DNA of 16,297 nucleotides, taken from an uncultured Flavobacteriales bacterium (GTDB lineage Bacteria > Bacteroidota > Bacteroidia > Flavobacteriales_D > Crocinitomicaceae). Below the pieces are notes generated by a model. It was given only the letters and a program-made list of their open reading frames with translations. It searched no databases and was not told where the DNA came from. Below, piece by piece: positions 1-8,773 of the stretch. How positions within the stretch are numbered: the stretch's first letter is position 1; each line of letters starts with the position of its first letter. A program made the translations under genes and the position numbers. The stretch is taken from contig CAIRMS010000269.1 of NCBI GenBank assembly GCA_903879765.1, forward strand, positions 1 through 16,297. Direction: 5' to 3'.

Positions 1-53
1 ATAGTACTCAGCACAACTTGATTTACTCAGTATCGAAAGGTGAAGTTAAATAG

Positions 54-125
54 TAGCCCCGCCAGGAATCGAACCTGGATCGAGCGTTTAGGAAACGCTA
101 ATTTTATCCATTAAACTACAGGGCT
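54..125 (-). tRNA. tRNA-Arg, anticodon CCT
   Basis: Read on the minus strand, these 72 bases fold into a full cloverleaf. The acceptor stem is AGCCCTG/CGGGGCT (one T-G wobble) with discriminator A. The D stem is GTTT/AAAT, the anticodon stem AGCGT/ACGCT closes a TTCCTAA loop, the variable loop is 4 nt, and the T stem is CCAGG/CCTGG with a TTCGATT loop. The anticodon CCT (positions 90-92) reads the arginine codon AGG. No CCA is encoded, so it must be added after transcription. The gene starts 16 nt after the stop of the glycosyltransferase gene on the same strand, and no separate promoter is evident, so it may be processed from a read-through transcript (inference). Confidence 0.96.
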
Positions 126-141
126 ATGTAACAAAGTTACG

Positions 142-1311
142 TTATTTCTCTACTAACACCTCCCAAACTTGATTCGCTGCAAGGTCCCAACTAAACTGAT
201 TGGAACGCACTAATGAGTTTTTTGATAAACTTGTTTGTAATGCGACATCCTCAGCCAAGTTTCTCATTTTTTCGGTAATATCCATCGTGGAAAACGGATC
301 ACAATAAATAGCCGCATCACCTGCGATTTCTGGTAAACAACTCGTATTTGCACTGATGATCGGAACGCCGCAGCGCATTGCTTCTATTAAGGGTATTCCA
401 AATCCCTCAAAATAAGGGACGTAACTGAGCGCAAATGCGGCTCCGGTAACTCGACTTAGTTCCCTTGTTGACAGATATCCAAGAAAATGAATGCGTTGTT
501 TTGTTTCGGACGTCAAATTGAATTCTTCTTGTCTCCACATGGCGTTCCCAACAATCACTAAATCGATTTCGGAGTTAGTTAAACTGAATTCGGCATAGGC
601 CTCAACCAAACGTTTAATGTTTTTCCTTGGATGCAATGATCCCACAAAGAGAAAATAGGGTTTCCCATTCGCATATTGGTGGCGTGTTTCATTTATTTCA
701 TCTGTCGATAACTCACGGAATTCATCACTGATTCCATTGTAGACAACGGAGATTTTGTTGCTTGGTATACCATATGTATCAACAATGTCCTTTTTGGAAA
801 AGTTGGAAACGGTCAAGATGCGCTTGGCTTTACGTGCAAATTTTGGAAAAAAGGTCCTGAAATAGAACGATACTAGCCAAGGCAGGTCCTTCGGATAGTG
901 TTCAAAGTTTAGATCGTGAATGGTAGCAATTTGCGACACAGAAGTTCGTAAAGAACAAAATCCATCCGGTGACCAAAGTAGATCAATATGATGTTTTTTA
1001 AGGGCACGTTTCAAACTCCATTCAAACCAAAGCACCCATAAAAGTGGATGTCGTGTTGGTGGAAAGAGTACCACCGTTTTTACATTGCTTGGAAAAATAA
1101 ATTTCGGATCAACGGGACGATCGAAAAATATTACAAACGATTGCCCCGGATGATTTTCGGTGATTCGCTTGACGAGTTCATAGGAGTAATTTCCAAAACC
1201 TTCCATTTTGGATCCGAGAATGTTTCGTGCGTTTATTCCTATGATCAAAATCCTAAAATTGATGGATGTAATTCGTTCTTTTTTCTTGTCCAATCGTTGT
1301 TTCTGGACCAT
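142..1311 (-). CDS. GT4-family glycosyltransferase (GT-B fold, group 1)
   Basis: A retaining sugar-nucleotide-dependent glycosyltransferase, probably cytoplasmic and acting in surface polysaccharide or glycan assembly; donor and acceptor cannot be read from the sequence. About 389 residues from the ATG at 1311. The N-terminal half begins with a Rossmann-type strand (ILIIGINARN) and a glycine-rich GFGNYSYEL loop. The C-terminal half carries GSLHPRKN near residue 225 (basic residues that bind the donor diphosphate in GT4 enzymes) and the E-x7-E hallmark EGFGIPLIE near 302-310, followed by a CGVPIIS...LPEIAGDAA block. There is no signal peptide or membrane segment. The start is uncertain: a GTG at 1317 or ATG at 1311 would overlap the upstream MBL gene by about 60 nt, while a TTG at 1248, five bases past that gene's stop and preceded by AGGA, would give the family-like start M-IIGINARN. 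The roughly 20 basic residues before it look non-conserved. The function class is certain; the specificity is not. Confidence 0.9.
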   Translation of the reverse strand: MVQKQRLDKKKERITSINFRILIIGINARNILGSKMEGFGNYSYELVKRITENHPGQSFVIFFDRPVDPKFIFPSNVKTVVLFPPTRHPLLWVLWFEWSLKRALKKHHIDLLWSPDGFCSLRTSVSQIATIHDLNFEHYPKDLPWLVSFYFRTFFPKFARKAKRILTVSNFSKKDIVDTYGIPSNKISVVYNGISDEFRELSTDEINETRHQYANGKPYFLFVGSLHPRKNIKRLVEAYAEFSLTNSEIDLVIVGNAMWRQEEFNLTSETKQRIHFLGYLSTRELSRVTGAAFALSYVPYFEGFGIPLIEAMRCGVPIISANTSCLPEIAGDAAIYCDPFSTMDITEKMRNLAEDVALQTSLSKNSLVRSNQFSWDLAANQVWEVLVEK

Positions 1312-1900
1312 GTCCACAATAAACGATGGTTTCGTCAGGATATTGGAAAAGAATGTTGAAAATAGTAGATTTTAACGTTTCTAAATTCCCTCCTGGCAAA
1401 TCCACTCGTCCAAAACTACCTTTAAAAAGCACATCCCCATTCACAATGAATTTATCCTCTTCGAAATAATACACCACATGACCGGGTGCGTGTCCCGGCG
1501 TATGTCTCACGTGAATTTTAAATGAACCAATCTGTAATTCTTGCCCGTCCTCTAAGGAATTTGCGGGAACACTTTCTAACTGATATCCTTCAAATTCATA
1601 GACGTGAGCATAGCTGGCAACGGAGTTCCATGTCTCATGATCTAGCTTATGTAAATATGCAGGGGCGTTGTAACGCTTTTGTACAAACGCTGCACCTAAA
1701 ATATGATCGATGTGTGCATGAGTATAGAGAATGGCCATGACAGACAATTCATTTTCTTCAATGAAATCTGACAATTTATTTTCTTCCTCTTTGGAATAGC
1801 ATCCAGGGTCAAAAATAATGGCTTCGCCTGAATCATTTGAAACAACAATGGTGTTCTCTTGAAAGGCATTGAATTGAAAAACGCTTACGTGTGCACTCAT
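1253..1900 (-). CDS. MBL-fold metallo-hydrolase, glyoxalase II-like
   Basis: A 215-residue zinc-dependent hydrolase of the metallo-beta-lactamase fold, from the short single-domain glyoxalase-II-like group found widely in bacteria. Visible metal ligands are H61-x-H63-x-D65-H66 (THAHIDH), H137 in TPGHAPGH, D156 in VNGDVLF and H197 in YCGHG. The GSFGRVDLPGGN stretch after D156 is typical of this subgroup. It lacks the C-terminal substrate-binding domain of true hydroxyacylglutathione hydrolases, so it is best called a thioester or related hydrolase of unknown substrate. There is no signal peptide, so it is cytoplasmic. A TAACTTTG box lies exactly four bases before the ATG, suggesting its own near-leaderless promoter. 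The gene ends inside, or just before, the following glycosyltransferase gene on the same strand. Confidence 0.93.
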   Translation of the reverse strand: MSAHVSVFQFNAFQENTIVVSNDSGEAIIFDPGCYSKEEENKLSDFIEENELSVMAILYTHAHIDHILGAAFVQKRYNAPAYLHKLDHETWNSVASYAHVYEFEGYQLESVPANSLEDGQELQIGSFKIHVRHTPGHAPGHVVYYFEEDKFIVNGDVLFKGSFGRVDLPGGNLETLKSTIFNILFQYPDETIVYCGHGPETTIGQEKRTNYIHQF

Positions 1901-1904
1901 TTAG

Positions 1905-1912
1905 CAAAGTTA
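1905..1912 (-). promoter_or_regulatory. Bacteroidota -7 box (TAACTTTG) of the MBL hydrolase
   Basis: On the minus strand TAACTTTG matches the Bacteroidota sigma-A -7 consensus TAnnTTTG exactly and ends four bases before the ATG at 1900. A possible -33 TTG lies 22 bases upstream, which is wider than the usual 19-21. Transcription would begin at or next to the start codon. Confidence 0.5.
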
Positions 1913-1928
1913 GCGCAAAGAACTTGGA

Positions 1929-4900
1929 CTAACGCAATAAATTGATGTGTCCAGTAATTTCTTTTTTATTGTTAGCAAAATCTTTATACTTTAATTTCCA
2001 AACATAGGTACCATCTTGGCAAGGTAAATTCTTAAAAGTCCCATCCCAATAATCATCTATTGATGTCATTTCGTAAACGATTTCACCCCAGCGGTCAAAT
2101 ACAAACATTTCAAATTCTTTGATGTTACCTAATATAGGTCTGAATTCATTGTTGTGTTCGTCACCGTCTGGCGTAAACGTATTTGGGACGTAGATAAACG
2201 GATCGAAGTATACACTCACTTGATTTTGCGCTTGACAGCCATTTATATCGGTAAAATAGACATTGTAAACAGCATTCTGACTTGGAGAAACAGTTGTAGT
2301 CGCACATGTTGCACACGAAAATTCATCTTGAGGTGTCCAAAGAATGTTTCCTGGTCCGCTCGTGACTGCATTGAACTGAATGGTTTCACCAACCAAGGCA
2401 TAAACGTCTAAACCAGCATTAATGAATGGAGGCGGAAATACACTGATAAGTACATTTGCGGTATCTTGACATCCATTAGCATCCGTTCCAATCACCATGA
2501 AATTTGTATTGATTTGTGTTTGAACAACGGCAAATGCACCATTATTTGCTACAGAGACTGGTTGCGGCGACCATACATAATAGGATGCGCCACTTGCCCA
2601 GACGGCAGCAGGTGATCCCGGACAAACAATCGTATCATTTCCCGCAAAGATTTGAGGGGTGATAATATTTACCCAAATGGAATCATTCTCTGTGCCACAA
2701 CTATTGGTGACATCACAATAATAGTATTGTTCACTTAAAGGACTCAATTGAACGGTTTGATTCGTTTGTCCAATTAAGTTATTTGTTGGATACCAAAAGT
2801 AACTGGTACCACCTGAGATAAACGCTGATCCGGATCCACCGTAACAAATCGTAAGCGTATCATCTAATACGGGTGTTGGTGGATTGAAAAACACCTGAAT
2901 ATTAATGGAATCACTCGCTGTACAGCCATTTGCAGAAGTTACTGTTGCGGTATATGTTATGGAGTTTGTCGGTGTCGATGTCGTTGTAAATGTGTTTGTG
3001 CTCGTTAAGAAATTTGAAGGGGACCAAGAGATGGATCCAGTTCCCGTAGCAATCAAATCTACAGATTCACCAAGGCAGATCGTTGTATCGTTGTTCAAAC
3101 TAACATTCGGTGCAGAAACGTTTATGATCACTTGTACGGTATCTGATCCACATGAATCAGAAATAATCACACTGAAGGCCGTCGTAGCATTAATCGTGGC
3201 GATTGGATTCGCAATATTTGGATTGTTTAGAAGATTTGCGGGACTCCAACTATAGCTGGTTCCTCCGTATGCATCCAATTGATATGAATCACCCGGACAA
3301 ATACTTGTTGTTGGTTGAACTGCCCCAGCAGTAAATGCACCGATGTTTACGGTAACTGTAACGGAATCTGGAGCAAAACACCCAGTTGAGTCATATACAA
3401 TCAATTGAACATCATAAGATCCAGGAACAGTATATTGATGTATAGGTTGCATCAATGTTGAACTGTTACCATCGCCAAAGTCCCAGATGTAAGCATTCCC
3501 ATTTACACTATTATTCAGGAAATAAACAGATTGAGGAATACAAATGAGCGGAGCAGGTTGTGCTGCAATAGCTTGAATGGTATTTAATTCGAATTTAAAG
3601 GCTGCCAGATTACAGTTGGCACTTTGATTTTGAGGTGACCAACTTCCCGGTGTACTCGTAAAACCAAAATTGTTTCCTCCACAAGCCCCACAAACGGCGT
3701 GATAAATTCTTCCAGCATTGTCAAAGCGACTTGTTCCGCCATCTACATGGTTCGAACTACTAGTCATTCCCCCCATAAATGTGGCGTACTTAAGAGCAGA
3801 TGCGTCATCATCTAGCACGGCAATGTAAAAATTACTTCCATTTGTACTTAATTGATATCCATCAAGCGTCGTTTGGAATCCATTCGTTGTCGAAAAAGCA
3901 GCTTGCGCATAGGTTTGATTTAATATCCCACCCCAACCAGCAAGGTAAATATCGTAACAGTCGGAAACTAAAAAAGCAGTTGGGGAAAGTTCTACATGCC
4001 CTGTTCCTGCACCAACCATGGTTGTCCATGAAATTGTTTGAAGGTCTGAAGTATATTTCCGAACGAATTGACCAGAATTTGGATTTCCGTAACATCCGGC
4101 AGAGATAGCCCAAGCCGATTCGGTTTGTCCGTAGACGTATGCAAAATTGTCAATATCTACTCGGACAAAATATGTTTGATCGTATTCAGACAAGCCCATG
4201 TAAGAACCCGATTGGAAGTTGCCTGAACCAGCATTCATTTTTAACACATATCCATCTGAGGCACCACCGTTAAATGTGAGGTCATTTCCCGAAGAAATTG
4301 GCAATGAAGAGGATGAAGTTCCCCCGCCAACATAGACTGATCCATTGCTTGCAACTGCGATAGAATTCCCTGTTTCATTTCCATTACCACCGAAATAGGT
4401 ACTCCATTGTAAATTTGAAAGGGTGGAGTTAAATTTGAAGACAACGGCATCTTGACTTCCATTCAACATTGCTTGCGATGCTCCGGCTGTTGGAAAATTA
4501 AGGGAAGAACTTGAGCTTGAAATGTAGACATTTTGATTGTTATCTAATACGATTTCCCCACGAAATTGATCTCCGTAATTATAATTGAGTGCACTCGTAT
4601 TGAGTCCGTCCGTGCCGGATCCACCAACAAAAGTAGATGAAAGTAGCGCTGTTCCACTAGGATTTAAGCGAGCAACATAGATATCCGAACCGTCAAATTC
4701 TAGGCTATTTTGCAATTGATATGGACCACCATTAAAGGAATTGTCATAAGCTCCGGTGGTAATTGGAAAGTTGGCGGATGAGGTAACGCCATAAATGTAC
4801 AATTCGCCATTCGGCGCAGAAACGATCGAATGGGGCGTTTCGTTTCCAGAACCACCAAGTAAGGTTGAGTATAGGAGTGCGGATCCAATAGCATTAAACT

Positions 4901-5798
4901 TTGTGATTGCAACATCCATAGGAAAAAACCCAGTTCCACCTCCAAAACTGGAATCGAATGCACCAGTAGTGATAGGGTAACCCGTTCCAAAAACGATTCC
5001 CCCACCAAATAAATTGCTGTTTGGATCAGGAGTTGCGGTGAATCCCCAATTGTCTGCGGTGGAACCTGAAAAAGTTGAAAAAGTTAAGCTTGGATCAATG
5101 TAAAGTCGTTCAGATGCATCATAACCATCGGGCATAACAAAAGAAATAAGTTGACCCTCAAGTTGGAATTCCATTTGAACTTCTGATTTCTTCCCGTTTT
5201 CCGAAATATTCCATGCTTTCGGGGCGGAATAGGAGATCGTTCCCAGGGAATGGGTCAGTACAAGATTTCCTTGTGCATCAATTTGAATTTTATCTGCTCC
5301 CTCAAAGTAAAAAGACAATTGACTTAGGTCAGCGTGTGGCTGGACATCAAAAGAAAAACGAAGTTGGTCTAATTGTCCATCATAGATTAAATCAATGCCA
5401 TCAAAATAAGAGGGTAGTACTAACTTCGAAACACCATGAATATTCGATTTCCATTTTGATTGATCACTACCAATCATGTAATTTAAATAGTGTGAACTTG
5501 AATCGCTTTCTTGAATTGCTTCTACCTCATTCGCATGAGGGAAAATATGCTTTACTGCGTGATATTTGGTTAAATCATGTGTTGTTTCTTCACCGTCATG
5601 GTGACTGTGGCTCATGGCATCCGTTAAAAAGTACGTCATCCCTCGGTTCTCGATAAATAACTTTCCAGCGTTTAAGTCTACGTTGTAACGAATTTTATCA
5701 TCCCACTGACCTTTATTCGGAATCATCCAAACTTTCTGCGCGTTAAGAGCACAAGAAGAAGTCAGAATCAGAAGAAAAGTAAGTAGGCTTTTTATCAT
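1929..5798 (-). CDS. Secreted adhesin-like protein with SBBP beta-propeller, PKD/Ig-like modules and T9SS type B sorting domain
   Basis: A 1289-residue cell-surface or secreted protein. A signal peptide ends near ALNA20-Q. A DUF7948-like N-terminal domain follows (about 21-238). Next is a region of SBBP-type beta-propeller repeats (about 240-735), recognised by recurring units such as STLLGGSGNE, NVYI and FPITTGAYD. A PKD domain has WDFGDG near residue 770 and a closing YDVQLIVYDSTGC. Five Ig-like modules follow (about 820-1200), most with an ICxG-type entry and a Cys near the end. Residues 1201-1289 form the gliding-motility-associated C-terminal domain (VPNTFTPDGD, FDRWGEIVYE, WDG, DGTYVWKLKYKD, HINL), the T9SS type B sorting signal. 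In the family this means Sec export, T9SS passage through the outer membrane, and release or attachment, often assisted by a PorP/SprF partner; none is visible here. Likely role: adhesion or surface matrix. The ligand is unknown. A -33/-7 promoter sits just upstream. Confidence 0.93.
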   Translation of the reverse strand: MIKSLLTFLLILTSSCALNAQKVWMIPNKGQWDDKIRYNVDLNAGKLFIENRGMTYFLTDAMSHSHHDGEETTHDLTKYHAVKHIFPHANEVEAIQESDSSSHYLNYMIGSDQSKWKSNIHGVSKLVLPSYFDGIDLIYDGQLDQLRFSFDVQPHADLSQLSFYFEGADKIQIDAQGNLVLTHSLGTISYSAPKAWNISENGKKSEVQMEFQLEGQLISFVMPDGYDASERLYIDPSLTFSTFSGSTADNWGFTATPDPNSNLFGGGIVFGTGYPITTGAFDSSFGGGTGFFPMDVAITKFNAIGSALLYSTLLGGSGNETPHSIVSAPNGELYIYGVTSSANFPITTGAYDNSFNGGPYQLQNSLEFDGSDIYVARLNPSGTALLSSTFVGGSGTDGLNTSALNYNYGDQFRGEIVLDNNQNVYISSSSSSLNFPTAGASQAMLNGSQDAVVFKFNSTLSNLQWSTYFGGNGNETGNSIAVASNGSVYVGGGTSSSSLPISSGNDLTFNGGASDGYVLKMNAGSGNFQSGSYMGLSEYDQTYFVRVDIDNFAYVYGQTESAWAISAGCYGNPNSGQFVRKYTSDLQTISWTTMVGAGTGHVELSPTAFLVSDCYDIYLAGWGGILNQTYAQAAFSTTNGFQTTLDGYQLSTNGSNFYIAVLDDDASALKYATFMGGMTSSSNHVDGGTSRFDNAGRIYHAVCGACGGNNFGFTSTPGSWSPQNQSANCNLAAFKFELNTIQAIAAQPAPLICIPQSVYFLNNSVNGNAYIWDFGDGNSSTLMQPIHQYTVPGSYDVQLIVYDSTGCFAPDSVTVTVNIGAFTAGAVQPTTSICPGDSYQLDAYGGTSYSWSPANLLNNPNIANPIATINATTAFSVIISDSCGSDTVQVIINVSAPNVSLNNDTTICLGESVDLIATGTGSISWSPSNFLTSTNTFTTTSTPTNSITYTATVTSANGCTASDSINIQVFFNPPTPVLDDTLTICYGGSGSAFISGGTSYFWYPTNNLIGQTNQTVQLSPLSEQYYYCDVTNSCGTENDSIWVNIITPQIFAGNDTIVCPGSPAAVWASGASYYVWSPQPVSVANNGAFAVVQTQINTNFMVIGTDANGCQDTANVLISVFPPPFINAGLDVYALVGETIQFNAVTSGPGNILWTPQDEFSCATCATTTVSPSQNAVYNVYFTDINGCQAQNQVSVYFDPFIYVPNTFTPDGDEHNNEFRPILGNIKEFEMFVFDRWGEIVYEMTSIDDYWDGTFKNLPCQDGTYVWKLKYKDFANNKKEITGHINLLR

Positions 5799-5804
5799 GA
5801 GTAG

Positions 5805-5835
5805 CTAAGATACACTATTTGTAAATCTATTCAAA
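5805..5835 (-). promoter_or_regulatory. Bacteroidota promoter TTTG-N19-TATCTTAG for the T9SS type B protein
   Basis: On the minus strand a TTTG -33 element (5832-5835) is followed after exactly 19 bases by TATCTTAG (5805-5812), one mismatch from TAnnTTTG. The ATG at 5798 lies six bases after the box, so the 5' leader would be absent or a few bases long. The 19-base spacing is the Bacteroidota consensus. Confidence 0.6.
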
Positions 5836-5906
5836 ACATAGACAAACTTTAAGGCGAAAGGTTGCCTCTTTTTTCATAAAATAATGGTTTTCAGATTGAT
5901 TTTTTG

Positions 5907-5914
5907 TTTATTTG
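5907..5914 (+). promoter_or_regulatory. Possible weak -7 box for the M14 peptidase
   Basis: TTTATTTG differs from TAnnTTTG by one base and ends 18 bases before the peptidase ATG. No TTTG at a proper -33 distance is seen, so this is only the best candidate in the 134-bp divergent gap. Confidence 0.25.
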
Positions 5915-5932
5915 TAGTGCTAAATACAAACT

Positions 5933-8773
5933 ATGAAATCATTTTTACTCTCCATCCTCTTTTTTGCATTATCATTTACGCTTAATGCGCAAGATTATTC
6001 CCGATTAAAAGTATTTGTTAACGAAGAACAATTATTTAAACTTGGCAACCTTGGTGTGGCTGTAGATCACGGAATCCGAAAAGAAGGAACATTTTTTATA
6101 TCCGACTTTTCAAGTGCTGAACGTGCAATTATGGATCAATACGAGTTCAATTATGAAGTATTGATTGAGGATGTTGAACAATATTACATCGACTTATTAA
6201 ACACTCCTCAAAAAAATGAGTCCATTCTGAAAAATACCAATTGTAACAGTGCATCTGGAAGCGGAGCCAGTTACGCGAATCCAACAACTCCTACAAATTT
6301 CAATTTAGGAACGATGGGTGGATATCTAAAATACAATGAAATGCTTGCGGAATTGGATGCGATGGTCCAACAGTATCCAAATCTGATTACGGCAAAAGCG
6401 CCGATTTCAACCTTTGTTTCGCACGAGAATCGTCCCATTTATCATGTGAAAATATCCGATAATCCAAATGTTGACGAAAATGAACCGAAGGCTTTGTACA
6501 CGGCCATTCATCACGCTAGAGAACCCATGAGTTTGATGGAAACGATTTTCTTCATGTGGTATGTATTGGAAAACTATGGCACAAATGAAGAGATTACCTA
6601 TTTAGTAAATGAAACCCAGTTGTTTTTTGTACCATGCATCAATCCAGATGGCTATGTTTACAATGAAACAACAAATCCAAACGGCGGTGGAATGTGGCGT
6701 AAAAACCGTCGCAACAATGGCGGTGGTGTTTACGGCGTTGACTTAAATCGCAATTATGGATACGGTTGGGGAACAACCGGAACAAGCACAAATACGAGTA
6801 ATGATACTTATTGCGGAACAGCTCCATATTCTGAGCCAGAAGTTCAAGCGATGCGTTGGTTGGTACAAAATCACAAATTTGTAACGGCTTTCAATGCACA
6901 CACGTATGCGCGAAGCATTTTGTTTCCAATTGGAACGACTACCGCAGAATTTGCTGACCATCACGATTACTTTCAAGCAGAATCGAATCATATGGTCGAA
7001 TTCAATGGCTACACGCCCATGAAAAGTTCATTGCTCTATCAGGCATCTGGCGATTCGGACGATTACATGTATAAAATGGACATTGGTATTGGTGTGAAGG
7101 ATACGATGTTTGTTCATACACCAGAAGTTGGAACAGCCTTCTGGCAACCTTCCTCTGAAATCATAGCCACGTGTAAAGAAATGGTATTTCCCAACTTGAT
7201 TTTGGCACACATCACACGCAATTATGTTGTAGTGAAAGACACCGATCCAATGAATATTTCAACGTTAAGCGGGAATTTCAATCACTCTGCTTACCGTTTA
7301 GGTCGCATGTCTGGACCCGTTACCGTTTCCATTCAGCCTTTGTTAAATGTAGTGAGTGCAGGACCTTCTGTTGTGTACAATTTGAATCAAATGCAGACAT
7401 CAACGGGAGCAATTTCGTATACGTTGAATCCTACTATTCAATTTGGAGATCAAATTAAATACATCTTGAAAACAGACAACGGTTTATGGGTGAAGAGAGA
7501 TACCATTGTTAAAACATATGGAGCGTATAATTTGCAGATTACAGAGAACGCAAGTACCTCGACAAATTGGACTGGTAACTGGAACACGACAACGAGCACC
7601 TTCGTTTCATCTCCAAGATGTTTCACGGATACACCGACAGGAAATTACGTGAATAATGCGAATACAACCTACACATATGTTCCAACGATTGACTTAAGCA
7701 ATGCTTACGCAGCGAAAGTTACTTTTTACGCAAAATGGAACATTGAAGCGGATTATGACTACACTCAGTTTCAGGTTTCGATTGATGGTGGATCCACGTG
7801 GATTGGTCAGTGCGGTAATTACACGAATGCAGGAACCAATGCAAATGGAAGTGTTCAGCCAAATAACCAACCCATTTATGATGGAATTATGACTAGTTGG
7901 GTATTGGAGGAAATTAATTTAAGTGATTATTTAGGTCAAATTATTAAGGTTCGTTTTCAATTAAAATCAGATGGTGGAACAAGAAAAGATGGATTCTATT
8001 TTGATGATTTCTCCATCTACTTTAACAATCAAGGTCCTGCAGTAACACCTACAGCTCAATTTACAACAACTAATTCTGTCGTTTGCTCAGGCATGATTAC
8101 TGATTTTAACGATACCTCTTTGGATAATCCAACATCATGGTCATGGAACTTTGGTGATGGTGGAACGGACAATGTTCAAAATCCAACTCACATTTTTACG
8201 ACTGCTGGAACATACACGGTTCAATTAACGGTTACCAATGCAGCGGGTAGCAACACGACATCTCAGGTGATTACTGTAAATCAAACGCCAAATTTAATCA
8301 TTTCAACTTCGGATACTGATGGAGTCATTTGTCTTGACGGCGGCATGATTACCTTATCATCCAACCAAAATGGTGCTATTTTTAGTGGCAATGGTGTCAA
8401 TGGAAGTTCATTTGACCCAGTGATTGCTGGAATCGGATTGCAGATGATAACCGGGACTTATACTGACGGAATTGGTTGTATTGCAAATGTGTCTTTGTCG
8501 ATTGTTGTAGAGGATTGTGCTTCGATTTCAGAATTGTCAAGTTATGGAGTTCAGGTATTCCCTAATCCAAATCAAGGTTCGTTTATCATTAAAGGTCTTG
8601 AACTTGAATCAGCATTTTCAGTGTATGATTTGAATGGTAAAATCATTTTTGAAGGAACTGCTTCATCAACAATGGAGCAAATTCAATTACCAAAAATCAC
8701 TTCAGGAATTTACTACCTGCAATCCACAAAAAATGGACAAATTGGTCAGTTGAAATTTGCCGTTTTAAATTAA
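5933..8773 (+). CDS. Secreted M14 zinc carboxypeptidase with MAM-like, PKD and T9SS type A sorting domains
   Basis: A 946-residue secreted metallopeptidase. A signal peptide ends near LNAQ20. The M14 catalytic domain spans roughly residues 125-430. Zinc ligands are H194 and E197 in HHARE and H323 in NAHTYA; E398 in HTPEVGT is the general base. GVDLNRNYGYGWG and the NPDGYVYN stretch are substrate-site hallmarks of the family. Residues about 535-700 form a jelly-roll region resembling MAM/immune-inhibitor-A modules (AAKVTFYAKW, QFQVSIDGGSTW, DGFYFDDFSIYF). A PKD domain follows at about 705-785 (WSWNFGDGG, HIFTTAGTYTVQLTV), then a small linker module. The last ~80 residues (VFPNPNQGSF, YDLNGKIIFEG, SGIYYLQ) are a T9SS type A sorting domain, which is cleaved by PorU when the protein is attached to the surface in known systems. 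It probably digests extracellular protein for nutrition; its specificity cannot be read. Its TAA overlaps the stop of the convergent hydrolase gene. Confidence 0.95.
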   Translation: MKSFLLSILFFALSFTLNAQDYSRLKVFVNEEQLFKLGNLGVAVDHGIRKEGTFFISDFSSAERAIMDQYEFNYEVLIEDVEQYYIDLLNTPQKNESILKNTNCNSASGSGASYANPTTPTNFNLGTMGGYLKYNEMLAELDAMVQQYPNLITAKAPISTFVSHENRPIYHVKISDNPNVDENEPKALYTAIHHAREPMSLMETIFFMWYVLENYGTNEEITYLVNETQLFFVPCINPDGYVYNETTNPNGGGMWRKNRRNNGGGVYGVDLNRNYGYGWGTTGTSTNTSNDTYCGTAPYSEPEVQAMRWLVQNHKFVTAFNAHTYARSILFPIGTTTAEFADHHDYFQAESNHMVEFNGYTPMKSSLLYQASGDSDDYMYKMDIGIGVKDTMFVHTPEVGTAFWQPSSEIIATCKEMVFPNLILAHITRNYVVVKDTDPMNISTLSGNFNHSAYRLGRMSGPVTVSIQPLLNVVSAGPSVVYNLNQMQTSTGAISYTLNPTIQFGDQIKYILKTDNGLWVKRDTIVKTYGAYNLQITENASTSTNWTGNWNTTTSTFVSSPRCFTDTPTGNYVNNANTTYTYVPTIDLSNAYAAKVTFYAKWNIEADYDYTQFQVSIDGGSTWIGQCGNYTNAGTNANGSVQPNNQPIYDGIMTSWVLEEINLSDYLGQIIKVRFQLKSDGGTRKDGFYFDDFSIYFNNQGPAVTPTAQFTTTNSVVCSGMITDFNDTSLDNPTSWSWNFGDGGTDNVQNPTHIFTTAGTYTVQLTVTNAAGSNTTSQVITVNQTPNLIISTSDTDGVICLDGGMITLSSNQNGAIFSGNGVNGSSFDPVIAGIGLQMITGTYTDGIGCIANVSLSIVVEDCASISELSSYGVQVFPNPNQGSFIIKGLELESAFSVYDLNGKIIFEGTASSTMEQIQLPKITSGIYYLQSTKNGQIGQLKFAVLN

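Noticed and set aside
1..53. Left edge of the window, searched for a gene end, repeat or attachment site
   Set aside because: Nothing recognisable is seen in these 53 bases; the tRNA 3' end is not repeated within the window.
5213..5656. A 147-codon plus-strand frame opposite the N-terminus of the T9SS type B protein
   Set aside because: The minus-strand protein is convincing here (DUF7948-like domain, signal peptide, promoter), while this frame has no domain pattern.
5850..5877. AGGC...GCCT followed by a T run in the divergent gap, as a terminator
   Set aside because: The stem is only 4 bp, and no gene ends near it: both neighbours start here and run away from it.
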